Of a DNA stretch of 64,000 bases, positions 54,395 through 64,000 are shown in pieces. Numbering within the stretch: position 1 is the stretch's first letter; each line of letters begins with the position of its first letter. The stretch spans positions 15,035,001 through 15,099,000 of the forward strand of contig CANTUV010000004.1 in assembly GCA_947685225.1 (NCBI GenBank), given 5' to 3'. The DNA comes from Garcia nutans (taxonomy: Eukaryota; Streptophyta; Magnoliopsida; Malpighiales; Euphorbiaceae). A program made the position numbers and the translations under genes. The notes beneath the pieces were generated by a model. That model did not search any database and was not told the origin of the DNA. It saw only the letters and a list, made by a program, of their open reading frames with translations.

Positions 54395-57085
54395 ATGCAA
54401 GGCAGGAGATCACTCGAAGGAGAGCTACATCCATTCATTCCAGAAATTCAGAGAGTGAAAAGGAGCAGAGAGGAGTTTGAGCTCTACACCGGATTTGATA
54501 CTTCAGAGGAAGACACTTCGGATTTTGAGTCAGAATCTGCACAATCAGTTAAAATGGCTGAAGAAAGACAAAGAACCATGAGAGATTTTGCTAGACCTGT
54601 CATTGGGACTTCCACTTCTTGCATAAGACTGACAGATGCAGCAAGGAACTATGAGTTGAAGAACATTCACTACAGCATGCTGCCATCATTCTATGGAGTT
54701 CCAAATGAAGATCCTTTGAACTTCATAAGGGATTTCTACTCCACCCTCAACACTTTTCCATTGGGAGGATTAACAGAGGATCAGTTGAGGATGAGATGTT
54801 TCCCTTATACTTTGAAGGATAGGGCAAAGAGCTGGCTCATGATGTTGCCTGAAAACTCACTGACAACTTGGGAGCAAGTTTATAATAAGTTCATGGGCAA
54901 GTTCTATTCACATCAAAAGACAGCTGAGTTGAGAGGGAAGATTGCTACATTCTCTCAATTTGAAGGAGAGCCATTTCATGAGGCATGGGACAGATTTAAG
55001 ATGCTATTGATCCAGTGTCCACATCATCAATACCCACTTCAACTTCTGAACCAATTTTTCTATGATGGTCTCACCCAGCAATTTTAGAACACTGTTGATA
55101 ATGCAGCTGGGGGAGCCATGGGAGAAAAGACAGCAGCTGAAACTTATGATATTTTTGAGATGTTGGGAGCTAATTCTCAACAGAAGAGTGTAAGAGGAAG
55201 AAGCAAAGGGGTGAACCAATTGGAAGCTAATAGTGAGATGGTAAATCAGATAGCTGAGTTAACAAAGCAAGTGCAGATGCTGAACATGAAGAACAATATT
55301 TCTTCATCTACTCAAGAAGCATGTGGAATCTGTGGAACTTTTGGGCATGGAGCAAATATTTGCCCCTCTGCATATGAGTCTTTGGGTAATGCTGAGCAAG
55401 TCAATGCTATGGTGGGATTCCAACCAAGGGCCAGAAATGATCCTTACTCCAACACTTACAACCCTGGTTGGAGGAATCACCCAAATTTTTCTTGGGCAAA
55501 GAATAATTCTCAGCAGCCTTTCCATTTGCTCCAAAGTTAGAACCAAGAGTTGGGCCAATCCTCAAATCAAGGGAAGTCTAGGATAGAGAGCTTGGAGGAA
55601 AGTTTACAAGCTTTTATCCAAGTCAGTGCTAAAAATCAAGAGGTGACCAACAAGAGACTGGATTCACTAGAAGCATCTTTTAAGAAGGTGGAGACACAAG
55701 TTGGACAACTTGCACAACAGATGAAGATTCAACAAAAGGGGAAATTCCCAAGTCAAACTGAGCAGGCACAATCAGTGACTGTTCTTAGAAGTGGTAAGGA
55801 AATTTATAACAATGTTGAAAATGATTCTGTGAATGCAGGTAACAAAGAGAACAAGGAGGAAGGAGAGCCAAAGAACAAAGGTGCTGGAGAAAGATCAGTG
55901 GAGAAGTCCCCTACAGCAGATTTACATAAAGCAAGCAATCCATACCAGCCTCCTATACCATTCCCCAGTAGGTTGAAGGATGATAAAACAGATAAGCAAT
56001 TTTCTAACATCTTCAACATGCTGTCTAAGGTAAGTATTAACTTACCCTTACTGGATGTGATAAAGAACATGCCGGCTTATGCCAAATTTTTCAAGGACCT
56101 AATCACCAAGAAAAAGAGGTATGAGATGAATGAAAAGGTGATAGTTTCAGAGGTAGCTAGTGCTGTTCTGCAGCATAAACTACCTCCCAAACTAAAGGAT
56201 CCTGGAAGCTTTATAATTCAAATTTCTGTGGGGAATGGGAAAGGAACTGAGGGCATGTGTGATCTAGGTGCTAGTGTGAATTTAATGCCTTACTCTGTGT
56301 TTAAAGAATTAGGACTAGGGGAGCTAAAACCGACAAAAATGGTGTTGCAATTAGCTGATAGGTCTTTTAGATTCCCGAAAGGGGTTATAGAAGATGTGTT
56401 AGTTAAGGTTGGAGGGTTGATAGTACCTGTGGATTTCATAGTACTTGACATGGAAGGAAGTAACCCTTCACCATCTGCACACACTATTCTGCTGGGTAGG
56501 CCTTTCATGGCTACTACCAACACTTTGATAGATGTTAAAAATGGTAAGTTGACAATGACTGTCTTAGGGCAAACTGTTGAATTTTCTATTTTTAACACTT
56601 CTCCTAGTCCTACAACTGTTTTATATGAGGAATGTTCTTTCATTGAATGTGTGGATGCAGTTGTTTCAGGTGATTTCTTGAAGACAGACTCCCCAGATAA
56701 ATTGGAGCTGACACTGACTTTAGAAGAGGGGGCTAAACCAGTGGGGAAGACCCAAAGATGCCTTAACCCAAAGGCATATGAGAGCTCAAAGAATTATAAG
56801 GATCACACTAAAACGGTTCATGACAGATTTATTGGGCGACAGACATTGAGTCCAGGTATGAAAGTTTTACTTTTTAATTATCGATTCAGTCTGTTTCCAG
56901 GTAAATTTAGGTCTCGATGGAGTGGTCCTTTTGAGGTAACTAAGGTATGTCCTTCTGGTGCCATTGAATTGCTAAACTCTAGAACCAAAAAGATTTTTAA
57001 AGCAAATAGACATAGAGTTAAGCCATATAAAGAAGGATTTCAGGAAGTGAGGGTCATTGACAGCACTTTGATCCATGATTCCTAG
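54395..57085 (+). pseudogene. Element D fused gag - protease - integrase C-terminus, one frame with two TAG codons
   Basis: ATG at 54395. Gag shows YELKNIHYSMLPSFYGVPNE, DPLNFIRDFYSTLNTFPLGG and RAKSWLMMLPENSLTTWEQV; TAG at 55085-55087. The same frame continues with a CCHC knuckle (CGICGTFGHGANIC), TAG at 55538-55540, a coiled-coil-like stretch, then protease (MCDLGASVNLMPYSVF, HTILLGRPFMATTNTLID). After SPDKLELTLT it jumps to LEEGAKPVGKTQRCLNP, the start of reverse transcriptase, and at once to HDRFIGRQTLSPGMKVLLFN and SRWSGPFEVTKVCPSGAIEL, the integrase C-terminal domain, ending at 57085. Compared with G, two separate deletions have both kept the frame. About 897 codons if the two stops are ignored. 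Confidence 0.9.
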
Positions 57086-58687
57086 TCTTGCATGATGTCC
57101 AGCTTTATGACATTAAAGAAGCGCTTAATGGGAGGCAACCCATTAGTTTGAATTTCTTTTTCATAGTTATAATTTTATATTTTGCAATTTTGATTTTATG
57201 TTTAGTTTTAATAAATAGAAATCCTAAAGCTCTCTTACATTTTGAACATCTGTGTTTGATAGTTAGGTTTTGCCTCACCAGGATATGATGGAAGACAGGT
57301 TGTCCTTAAACTCTTTTTCTCTTTATTATTCTTGTTTTCCATTGAGGACAATGTAAATTCTAAAGTGTGGGGTAAGCTTTGAGCTTTTCTTTAATTTTTG
57401 TTTTGGTTGCCTTGGTTTGTTTATTTTGTTGTTGTTATGCATGGTATAATTGTTGAGAACTTATTGATCTTTTCTGTGATTTTAGCATTATAGTTGAGAC
57501 TTTAGTATCAGCATAGAGATTAGCTTTTGAATTCATTCAGGATCGATTTTCACATTCTGCGGTTCATGACATATAAATCTTTGAGAACCCACCTTTGTGA
57601 GTTTTGAGCCTTATAGATTAAATGATTGATTCTCTTTTCTTCAGTGTGCACCTCCATGATTTTGCATCTCTAGAGTTTGCTTTTGCATGCTAATTGAACT
57701 CACATTATGATTTAATCTCAAGTTTTAGAATGATGAAGGCAAATTAGGTTAGCCCTTAGCTTAAAAAGACCTCCCTTAATATTGATTTCCTTAGTGAGCC
57801 AAGTTGAGCCTTTGACCTTTTCTTGTTTGATCAACACAATTCTCAACTTAGCATTTTCTTATTTTCATCATACCTGCATTAAGAAATGGAGTTTTATGAT
57901 ATGGCAGGAGGGTGGTTTAGTTCAAAGTGTGGGGTAAGCAATAAAAGAATTTTTGGTATTGCTATTTGGGGTTGAAATGCATATTTTGCACTTTGTATTA
58001 GATTAAGAGTTGATTATTCCTTTCCTCTACATTTTAAGCTAGATGTTCTATGCAATGTTATACTTTGTATATATGTATTAAAAAAAATAAAAAAAATAAA
58101 AAATAAAAGAAAAAAAAGAAAAAGAGAAAATAAAAAAGATATATATATATACAAAAGTCAAATATGTTCTAGCATTGGTTATCAAAAGAGGAATGTCGAC
58201 TCATATATAATTCTTTAAGTATGCAAGTATATGAAAGTATAAGGTTGGTGAGTATGCTATTTAAAGGAGTTATGAGTTTCTTAGCAAGAGTAGTGTTTAA
58301 TTTAGATACTCCATTTCTTGATGCTCCAGCCTAAATTCCTTTTCTCACACCTTTACCTTAGCCCCATTACATCCAAATGAAAGACCTTCGGATTATTCTT
58401 GAGAAAATCAGTGAGAGAGATTGGATAATTAAGCAAGTTTATGGTAGTATGCAGTCGTGAGTGGTTTGAGTGATTAACCTTTGAAATCGAGTGAAACACT
58501 TAGATGAGAGATGAGATTTGTATGTCTGGATCAATGAATGAGTTAAGAAAATTTTGATTGAAGGAAATTGCAATTATTTATGTCTGATGTCTTAAAGTAT
58601 TTCATCTATGTATTGGAATTATAGTTAAGGTTGTTTGAGTTTTTAATTTATGCCATGTGAATTTGCTTGAGGACAAGCAAAGTTTTA
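57086..58687 (+). other. 3' untranslated region of element D
   Basis: 1.6 kb, no gene. Begins with the Athila block AAAGAAGCGCTTAATGGGAG. AGTGTGGGGTA appears at 57364, 57928 and just before the LTR (58688), the first and last preceded by TTGAGGACAA. An A-rich run lies at 58079-58140. Confidence 0.7.
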
Positions 58688-58700
58688 AGTGTGGGGTAGT
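58688..58700 (+). other. Polypurine tract of element D
   Basis: AGTGTGGGGTAGT abutting the 3' LTR. Confidence 0.75.
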
Positions 58701-60410
58701 TGTTTTATTAGTTTTTGTTATAGTTTTGTGTCCTGTTTATTGTGTTAATTATTGTTTTATTTAGGTCTTTTGTTAGTTTTTATTGATTTGTTTAGTGTTT
58801 TCTTTAATTGTGTAATTTTAGTTTGTTTTAGTATTTAGGTCGTGTTTGATCTAATTTTAGGTAAGTTTTATGTTTTGATTATTGATGTTTATTTATGTAT
58901 TGTTTAAGTTTTTGTTTGTAAGTTGTGTGTTAGGTTAAACAGGCAAGGAAATGAATTGAAGACAAAAAGAGACAGTAGCTGACACGGGCATAGGACACGG
59001 CCAAGTCACTGGCCGTGTCCCATATCAAGCTAAAAGGAAGTTCAAGACACAGAAGCAAACACTGGCAAGGGACACGGCCGTGTCTTATGGCCGTGTCCCT
59101 CCTAATTCATTCACACGGCCAAGTCAAGCTCCACTTGGCCGTGTCACTCAGCAAAGAAGAAAAGAAGACCAAAAGAAGCAGTAGAAGACACTGGCAAGGG
59201 ACACGGCCGTGTCAACTGGCCGTGTCCCTCCAACAAGCTCAAACACGGCCAAGTCAAGCTTGACTTGGCCGTGTCACTCAACAAAGAACAGAAAGAAGAA
59301 AGGCAAGCAGAGGCAGACACTAGCAAAGGACACGGCCGTGTCCACTGGCCGTGTCCCTCTTAGAGACACTCACACGGCCAAGTCACTTCTGACTTGGCCG
59401 TGTCCCTCATGTATCAAACACGGAGCGGATTATTAACGCGTACGATTGATATAAAAGGAAAAGAAAGTGAGGGTTTCGGGGTTGGACGATTTAGAATAGA
59501 TTTTGAAGCCGTCAGAGATTAGAGCTAGGGTTTTAACTTTGTTTTCTTTGATTTTAATTTCATTTTGGATTAAACTAGATTAGATTAAATTGTTCTAGCC
59601 ATCAAGACATCCTTCTTGCAAGATTGAACAAGAGATTCTTCAAAAGCTTCAAGGAGTTTGTAACTTGGTTTTGTTCTTGAACTTATTCTCTTTATTTTTA
59701 TTGAATGGATATTATCATGTCTATTTTGATTTCTTTGAACATTAATAAGATGAATATGTTTAATTGCATTATGAACTAATTTGATCTAGTCTAGGGTTTG
59801 TATGGATCTGCTATGATTGTATGAATTGGTTTTTCTCTTAGCTAATAATTTCTTTAGCCTTGATTGAATGAAACATTGTTAATATATAATTGATTGATCA
59901 CCAATTATGTGTTTTAAGGTATTAGATGATGGATCGAGAGATGAAGTTTAATACTTGAACAATTCAATTAGGGACTTAGGTGAATTAGAGATATAACCTA
60001 TTAAAAAGATTATTTCACTTGTAACAAGATTAGTTGAAAGAGGTTTGAATGCAAGAGCTTATTTCCTTGACTTGATTAGTTGAGTTGTTTGAGATTTAAT
60101 CTTTGAAATTGAATTAGTTAAGAGGAATAACCGTTCATACATATAAGTAGTAGAGAAGTGCAAACCCTAGACCATTCTATCAAGTGAATCAAAACACAGC
60201 TCAATTTACTTTTATTGTTTTAAACTTTAATCAATCTTCTTCATTATTTAGCAATTTATAAATCTCTTTATTACTTGTTAAACATAATCTGATAAGAAAT
60301 TAACCACTTTAGCTTCCTTGAGAGAACGACCTTGGGGCGATCACCTTTGCTACAGCTACCTCGTATACTTGCGAGTGACGCTTTGTGGTAGAGTTAATTT
60401 GAGCGTAACA
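58701..60410 (+). repeat. 3' LTR of element D
   Basis: 1710 bp, same length as the 5' LTR, with about five substitutions. Contains the second copy of the palindrome cluster. Confidence 0.95.
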
Positions 60411-60415
60411 AGGTT
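60411..60415. repeat. Target-site duplication of element D, right copy
   Basis: AGGTT, exact copy of 52509-52513. Confidence 0.95.
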
Positions 60416-62790
60416 ATAAGGGAGGTAAATATGGGAGTGCTATGTTGTGTTGTTTTGTTGCAGCCAGCCATGTGTCCTGCATTTTTCTTGAACTTCAACC
60501 GAACTTTAGACTAGAAAATTGATAGAACTAGAACTTGACAAAGAAGACTTAATTGTTCTCCATTAAGTCAGTAAACCATAGGCTTTGGAACCAACTCATT
60601 TTCATGTGTGGAATGAAAGTTATGATCAAAATGATACCAGGCGTACAAACTGAAAAACTGAGATTCCTCAGTCAGTAACCTGTGACTTGGGACTACGTTT
60701 AGGTGACCTTAATGACACATTTAGAAGCTGTGAAAGAAAGCGTAAATGTACCATTATGTGTTAGGAAACCATAGAATTTGGAATTTCCTAAATCTCACTT
60801 GTAGATAAAAAGATATGATCAAAAGATTATAACTCATGCACACTGGAATTGTGAAACCGGACAGACTTAGATTTGTGCCTTGAGTCCAGGTGACCTTAAT
60901 GACACATTTAGAAGCTGTGAAAGAAAACTTAAATGTACCCTTATGTGTTAGGAAACCATAGAATTTGGAATTTCCTAAATCCCTCTAGTAGATAAAAAGA
61001 TATGATCAAAAGAGTATAACTCATGCACGCTGGAATTGTGAAACCGGACAGACTGAGATTTGTGCATTGAGTCCAGGTTTTTGTCCATTTACCTCAGGAA
61101 TTAGTTGTTGTGATACAAGATATAAATGAACCCTTGTATGTTGGTGAATCATATGAGTTGGATTCATCTCGATTGGACTTAAAATGTAGAAGTTACACAC
61201 GAATGAGCGAACCATGCGCAGGCAGACCCTAGCAGACTGCAGGGCTTTATTAGAAATTGTGCCAAAAATCACGTGTTTCCTGTTTTAAGCTTAACTTTTT
61301 ACTGCATATACATTATGTGTCTAGTTTAATTTAAGATAAGAATCGTCTCAATCCGAGTGGCGTAGGTAAAGTTATAAATGAAATAGTACGCATTGCGCAG
61401 ACTTGAGTAACCAATTGACCAGGGAAGAGTTCAAGGAGTCATCAAGAATTATGTGTAACAAATTGAAATCTAGAAATTTAACCATAAGGACTCATATGAG
61501 TCTAGTTTGAGTGAAAATAAGAATTTTTACATTCGGATTAGTAGAACAAAAGTTATTGGGGAAATAAGATAACATGGTACATAAGAAACTAAATGCTAGA
61601 ATTCACTGTTCATTTGGTAAGAAATAAATGAGGTATAATTGAGATAAAATATTCGTTTGGAATGAAATAAATTATCAAAAATATGCTCTTAAAAGCTTGA
61701 ACAATTAAGAACAAGATAGCATTTTTTGTTTTTTTAAATCACATCCCAATTGTATTTTATTTATATTTTAAAGCCCAACGGGGGATTTTTGCAGTATTGT
61801 AAAACCCGGTGTGGCATAAAAAGTGTAGTCTGTCCCAAAGGCCCGGAATGAAAACTTTGAACTACAAATTAGTTCTATTGAGCTGATTTAGGATAAAAAT
61901 AGACAGATTCCTAATCACTGGTGCCCTATGAATTTTTAATAAAATAAATTTCGAACCGTCAAAATATTAAACTCGGCAAAGGGTATTAAACATTATTCAG
62001 TTGGTTAATTTCTTATATGACTTATCCAAACCTTAACAAATATATGTGAACTTAATGAAAGGAGCATATTAACACACGAATAACCATTCATGCCAAACTA
62101 CCGAAGGAAAGTATAGGACAAAGATAGTGAATACACAACTTTAATTCATGCATAAGTTATTTAACAAACGGAACTCAAAACAAGATAGTATTGGGCCTAC
62201 AATGATAAAGAAATTATAATGCCATAAAATACAAATACATAACCATCAGATCGGTAATCAACAGCAATGTTAGGCAACTAACAGACATAGGATGAGGTAC
62301 CATCCAGTGGCAGTAAATCAATAGAAATGAATAGCATACTGTCATAAAATCATAACAAATAATAGGAGAAATATAATAAGAACCTGAGAATGTTTATATT
62401 GATGATTAGGTTGGCTGTGCCATATCTGTAACATTGTGTGGTTTGCATCTAATTTCTATTTAACGGTTAAAGTACCCACTAAGCTATATGCTTAGCGAGT
62501 TTAGTTTTCTAAACTCGTAGGTTATGGAGTCCAAGCTGACAAATGGGAAGCTACAAAGGAGCACCAGAGTGCGCAACAGGAGGCAAAGTGAGGAGCAAAG
62601 CAAAGTTTAGCTTGGCATGTACTGTTAAGGACTTTCAAAATGTAATTATAACAATTAAAGAAATGTGTAAATTATTATTATTTGTAATTAAAAGGAAAAA
62701 AATTTATTTAGTGCATGTTCTTTATACCATGTTGCATATACTGTAGCACACTTGGCTCGGCTGGAAATAGTCGGGTTAAGGGGTGTTACA
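60416..62790 (+). repeat. 3' LTR of element E, second part
   Basis: Matches about 46350-48506 of the 5' LTR and ends GGTGTTACA. Longer by a tandem duplication (60702-61075) and an insertion near 62612-62648. Confidence 0.92.
60702..61075 (+). repeat. Tandem duplication inside the 3' LTR of E, 187-bp unit
   Basis: 60702-60888 and 60889-61075 both run from GGTGACCTTAATGACAC to TGAGTCCA. The 5' LTR has one copy (about 46638-46825). The two units differ at about ten positions. Confidence 0.85.
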
Positions 62791-62795
62791 TTTTT
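62791..62795. repeat. Target-site duplication of element E, right copy
   Basis: TTTTT against TTTCT on the left, one mismatch. Confidence 0.75.
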
Positions 62796-63603
62796 GACAT
62801 GATATGATCCACTTCAGGCTTCCTCAAGCATCTCAAGTGCACCCCCTCAGGCCATCTTCTATATAACTCTCCATGAAAGGTGATGTATTGTAAGGACCAC
62901 CGCCTTATGGCTCTTCTTTCTTTCTTTGTTTCCCCTGACGGGTATTCCCTTTCCTCTAAAAATTGTCTTATAGTATCATACCACGCATCATGGTTTGTTT
63001 CAGTTTCTATGATTGTCTCATATTCATAGCAAGGGGTTGATGAACTGGTCAAAATCAGAGACTTAAGGAATAAGTTGACGGGATTTTCCCATACCGAAGC
63101 CAATGTGGCTAGGGCATCCGTCATCTAGTTTTCTTCCCTTGATAGGTGTATAAACTTGCACTCCTCAAAGTTCTTCTTCATCATGGTCAAGTAATGGTGG
63201 TATTGTCTTAATTTCTCTTCTTTCAACTCCCACTCTCCATTTACTTGGGATACTACTAGCAATGAATCGCCAAAACTTCCACCTTATCCACCTTCATAAT
63301 CATTAGGGTTTCCAAACCAAAGATGCATGCTTCGTACTCCACCATATTATTGGTTGCCCTGAATTTCATTTTTTTTGCTACAGGGATAAGTTCCCCTTCG
63401 GGCGATTCTAGTATGTCTCCCAAACCTGCTCCTTTCCTATTTACTGCCCCATCAAAATACATTTTCCATCTTTGTACTTCTATGGCCTCTAAATGTTCAT
63501 CCGAAAATTCTAGGACTACCTCTTCTCTATTTAATAATGGTTGTTGGGCCAGGAATTCTGCCACTGCTCTACCTTTGATTGTTTTCCTGGTTACATACTC
63601 AAT
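62796..63603 (-). pseudogene. Element F second RNase H and linker to integrase (Tat)
   Basis: Continues from 44859. From the high end: AVAEFLAQQPLLNREEVVLE, VQRWKMYFDGAVNRKGAGLG, MKFRATNNMVEYEACIFGLE, then a 1-base loss near 63273, MTDALATLASVWENPVNLF, and WSLQYITFHGELYRRWPEGV. The F-D-G and N-N-x-x-E-Y motifs of an RNase H fold are visible. Better preserved than the copy in A. Confidence 0.82.
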
Positions 63604-64000
63604 TTAAAATTCTTCCAATCTTATTAACCATCGCCCATACTTCCCAATCAAAGAGGGTGTCTCCCTTAAGTACTTCATTAGATTCAACCTGGAAATTGCT
63701 TGCACACTATAAGATTGAAAGTAATGCCGCAACTTCTTAGAAGACCAAACCACCGCTATGCAAGTCTTTTCAATGATACTATACTTAATTTCATAAGGTA
63801 GGAGCTTTCTACTCAAATAGTAAACTGCATGCTCAATCCCTGACTCATTTGCTTGGGCTAGCATGGCTCTTACTGACTCTTCTTCTACTGCTAGGTATAG
63901 TAATAGGGGTCTATCGGGTTTAGGTGGTTTCAAAACAGGCAAATTCAGCAAATACTCTTTTATTCACTAAAAGGCCTTTTGACATTCTTCATTCTGTAAG
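63604..64000 (-). pseudogene. Element F first RNase H (Tat), running off the window
   Basis: LLLYLAVEEESVRAMLAQ, AVYYLSRKLLPYEIKYSIIEK and CIAVVWSSKKLRHYFQSYSV. The frame ends in a stop at 63604-63606 next to IEYVTRKTIKG. Reverse transcriptase sequence should follow beyond the window. Confidence 0.82.

Larger units (their letters stand above)
52514..60410 (+). mobile_element. Element D: very young non-autonomous Athila with fused gag-protease-integrase tail
   Basis: 7897 bp with exact target duplications. Both LTRs are 1710 bp and differ at about five positions. tRNA-Asp-type primer site, polypurine tract, one long frame (two TAG stops) lacking reverse transcriptase, RNase H and integrase core. 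The combination of young age and missing enzymes implies movement by proteins of another Athila. Confidence 0.95.
44865..62790 (+). mobile_element. Element E: LARD-like non-coding LTR retrotransposon (split by D)
   Basis: About 10.0 kb without D. LTRs of 3642 and about 3860 bp, tRNA-iMet primer site, polypurine tract, and a 2518-bp core with no retroviral coding domain in any frame. LTR ends (TGTAACATCC...GGGGTGTTACA), primer site and the CTAAGC hairpins match the Tekay-type elements B, C and H, so that group is the likely helper; inferred. Confidence 0.88.

Noticed and set aside
1..64000. tRNA or rRNA genes
   Set aside because: None recognised on either strand; the tRNA-like matches are short primer binding sites next to LTRs.

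Overview
The window is plant nuclear DNA, probably from an angiosperm and most likely a eudicot. It is AT-rich, and almost all of it is nested Ty3/gypsy LTR retrotransposons of the Athila, Tat and Tekay/Del lineages. I found no host gene, tRNA, rRNA or CRISPR array. Coding regions are mostly broken by stops, frameshifts or deletions.

Layout. I use letters for the elements. G is an old decayed Athila, read on the + strand at 1-835 and 39734-42480. G is split by A, a Tat-lineage element of about 17 kb net length, coding on the - strand at 836-39728. A is in turn split by three Tekay/Del-type insertions: H, a solo LTR (12865-15406, +); C, an internally deleted element (16258-25542, +); and B, a young near-complete element (29023-38891, -) sitting inside the 5' LTR of A. 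After G comes F, a second decayed Tat copy of the same family as A (42481-44859 and 62796-64000, pol on -). F is split by E, a non-coding LARD-like element with 3.6 kb LTRs (44865-62790, +). The 3' LTR of E is split by D, a very young non-autonomous Athila (52514-60410, +). Every insertion except G and F shows a 5-bp target-site duplication at both ends (exact for B, C, D and H; one mismatch for A and E). The relative order is therefore firm: G before A before B, C and H; F before E before D.

Parts and partnerships. B keeps every gag-pol domain in one frame, broken by only two nonsense codons. C, H and E have the same kind of LTR ends, and C and E also have an initiator-Met primer site, so they look like passengers of a B-type machinery. 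D keeps gag, protease and the integrase C-terminus fused in frame but lacks reverse transcriptase, RNase H and the integrase core. It would need a complete Athila to move. A and F carry, antisense to pol, decayed spliced genes: a plant mobile domain gene (A only) and a DUF7745-like gene (both).

Most unusual content. Several elements carry families of stem-loops whose two arms change together between copies: the Tekay-type LTRs (B, C, H), the CTAAGC double hairpin (B, C, E, H), the non-coding core of E (seven hairpins with a constant TGAGGG loop inside a larger clamp) and the Tat antisense region (A and F). Separately, LTRs of three lineages hold GC-rich inverted-repeat clusters in AT-rich surroundings. 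These structures are the best candidates here for something undescribed.
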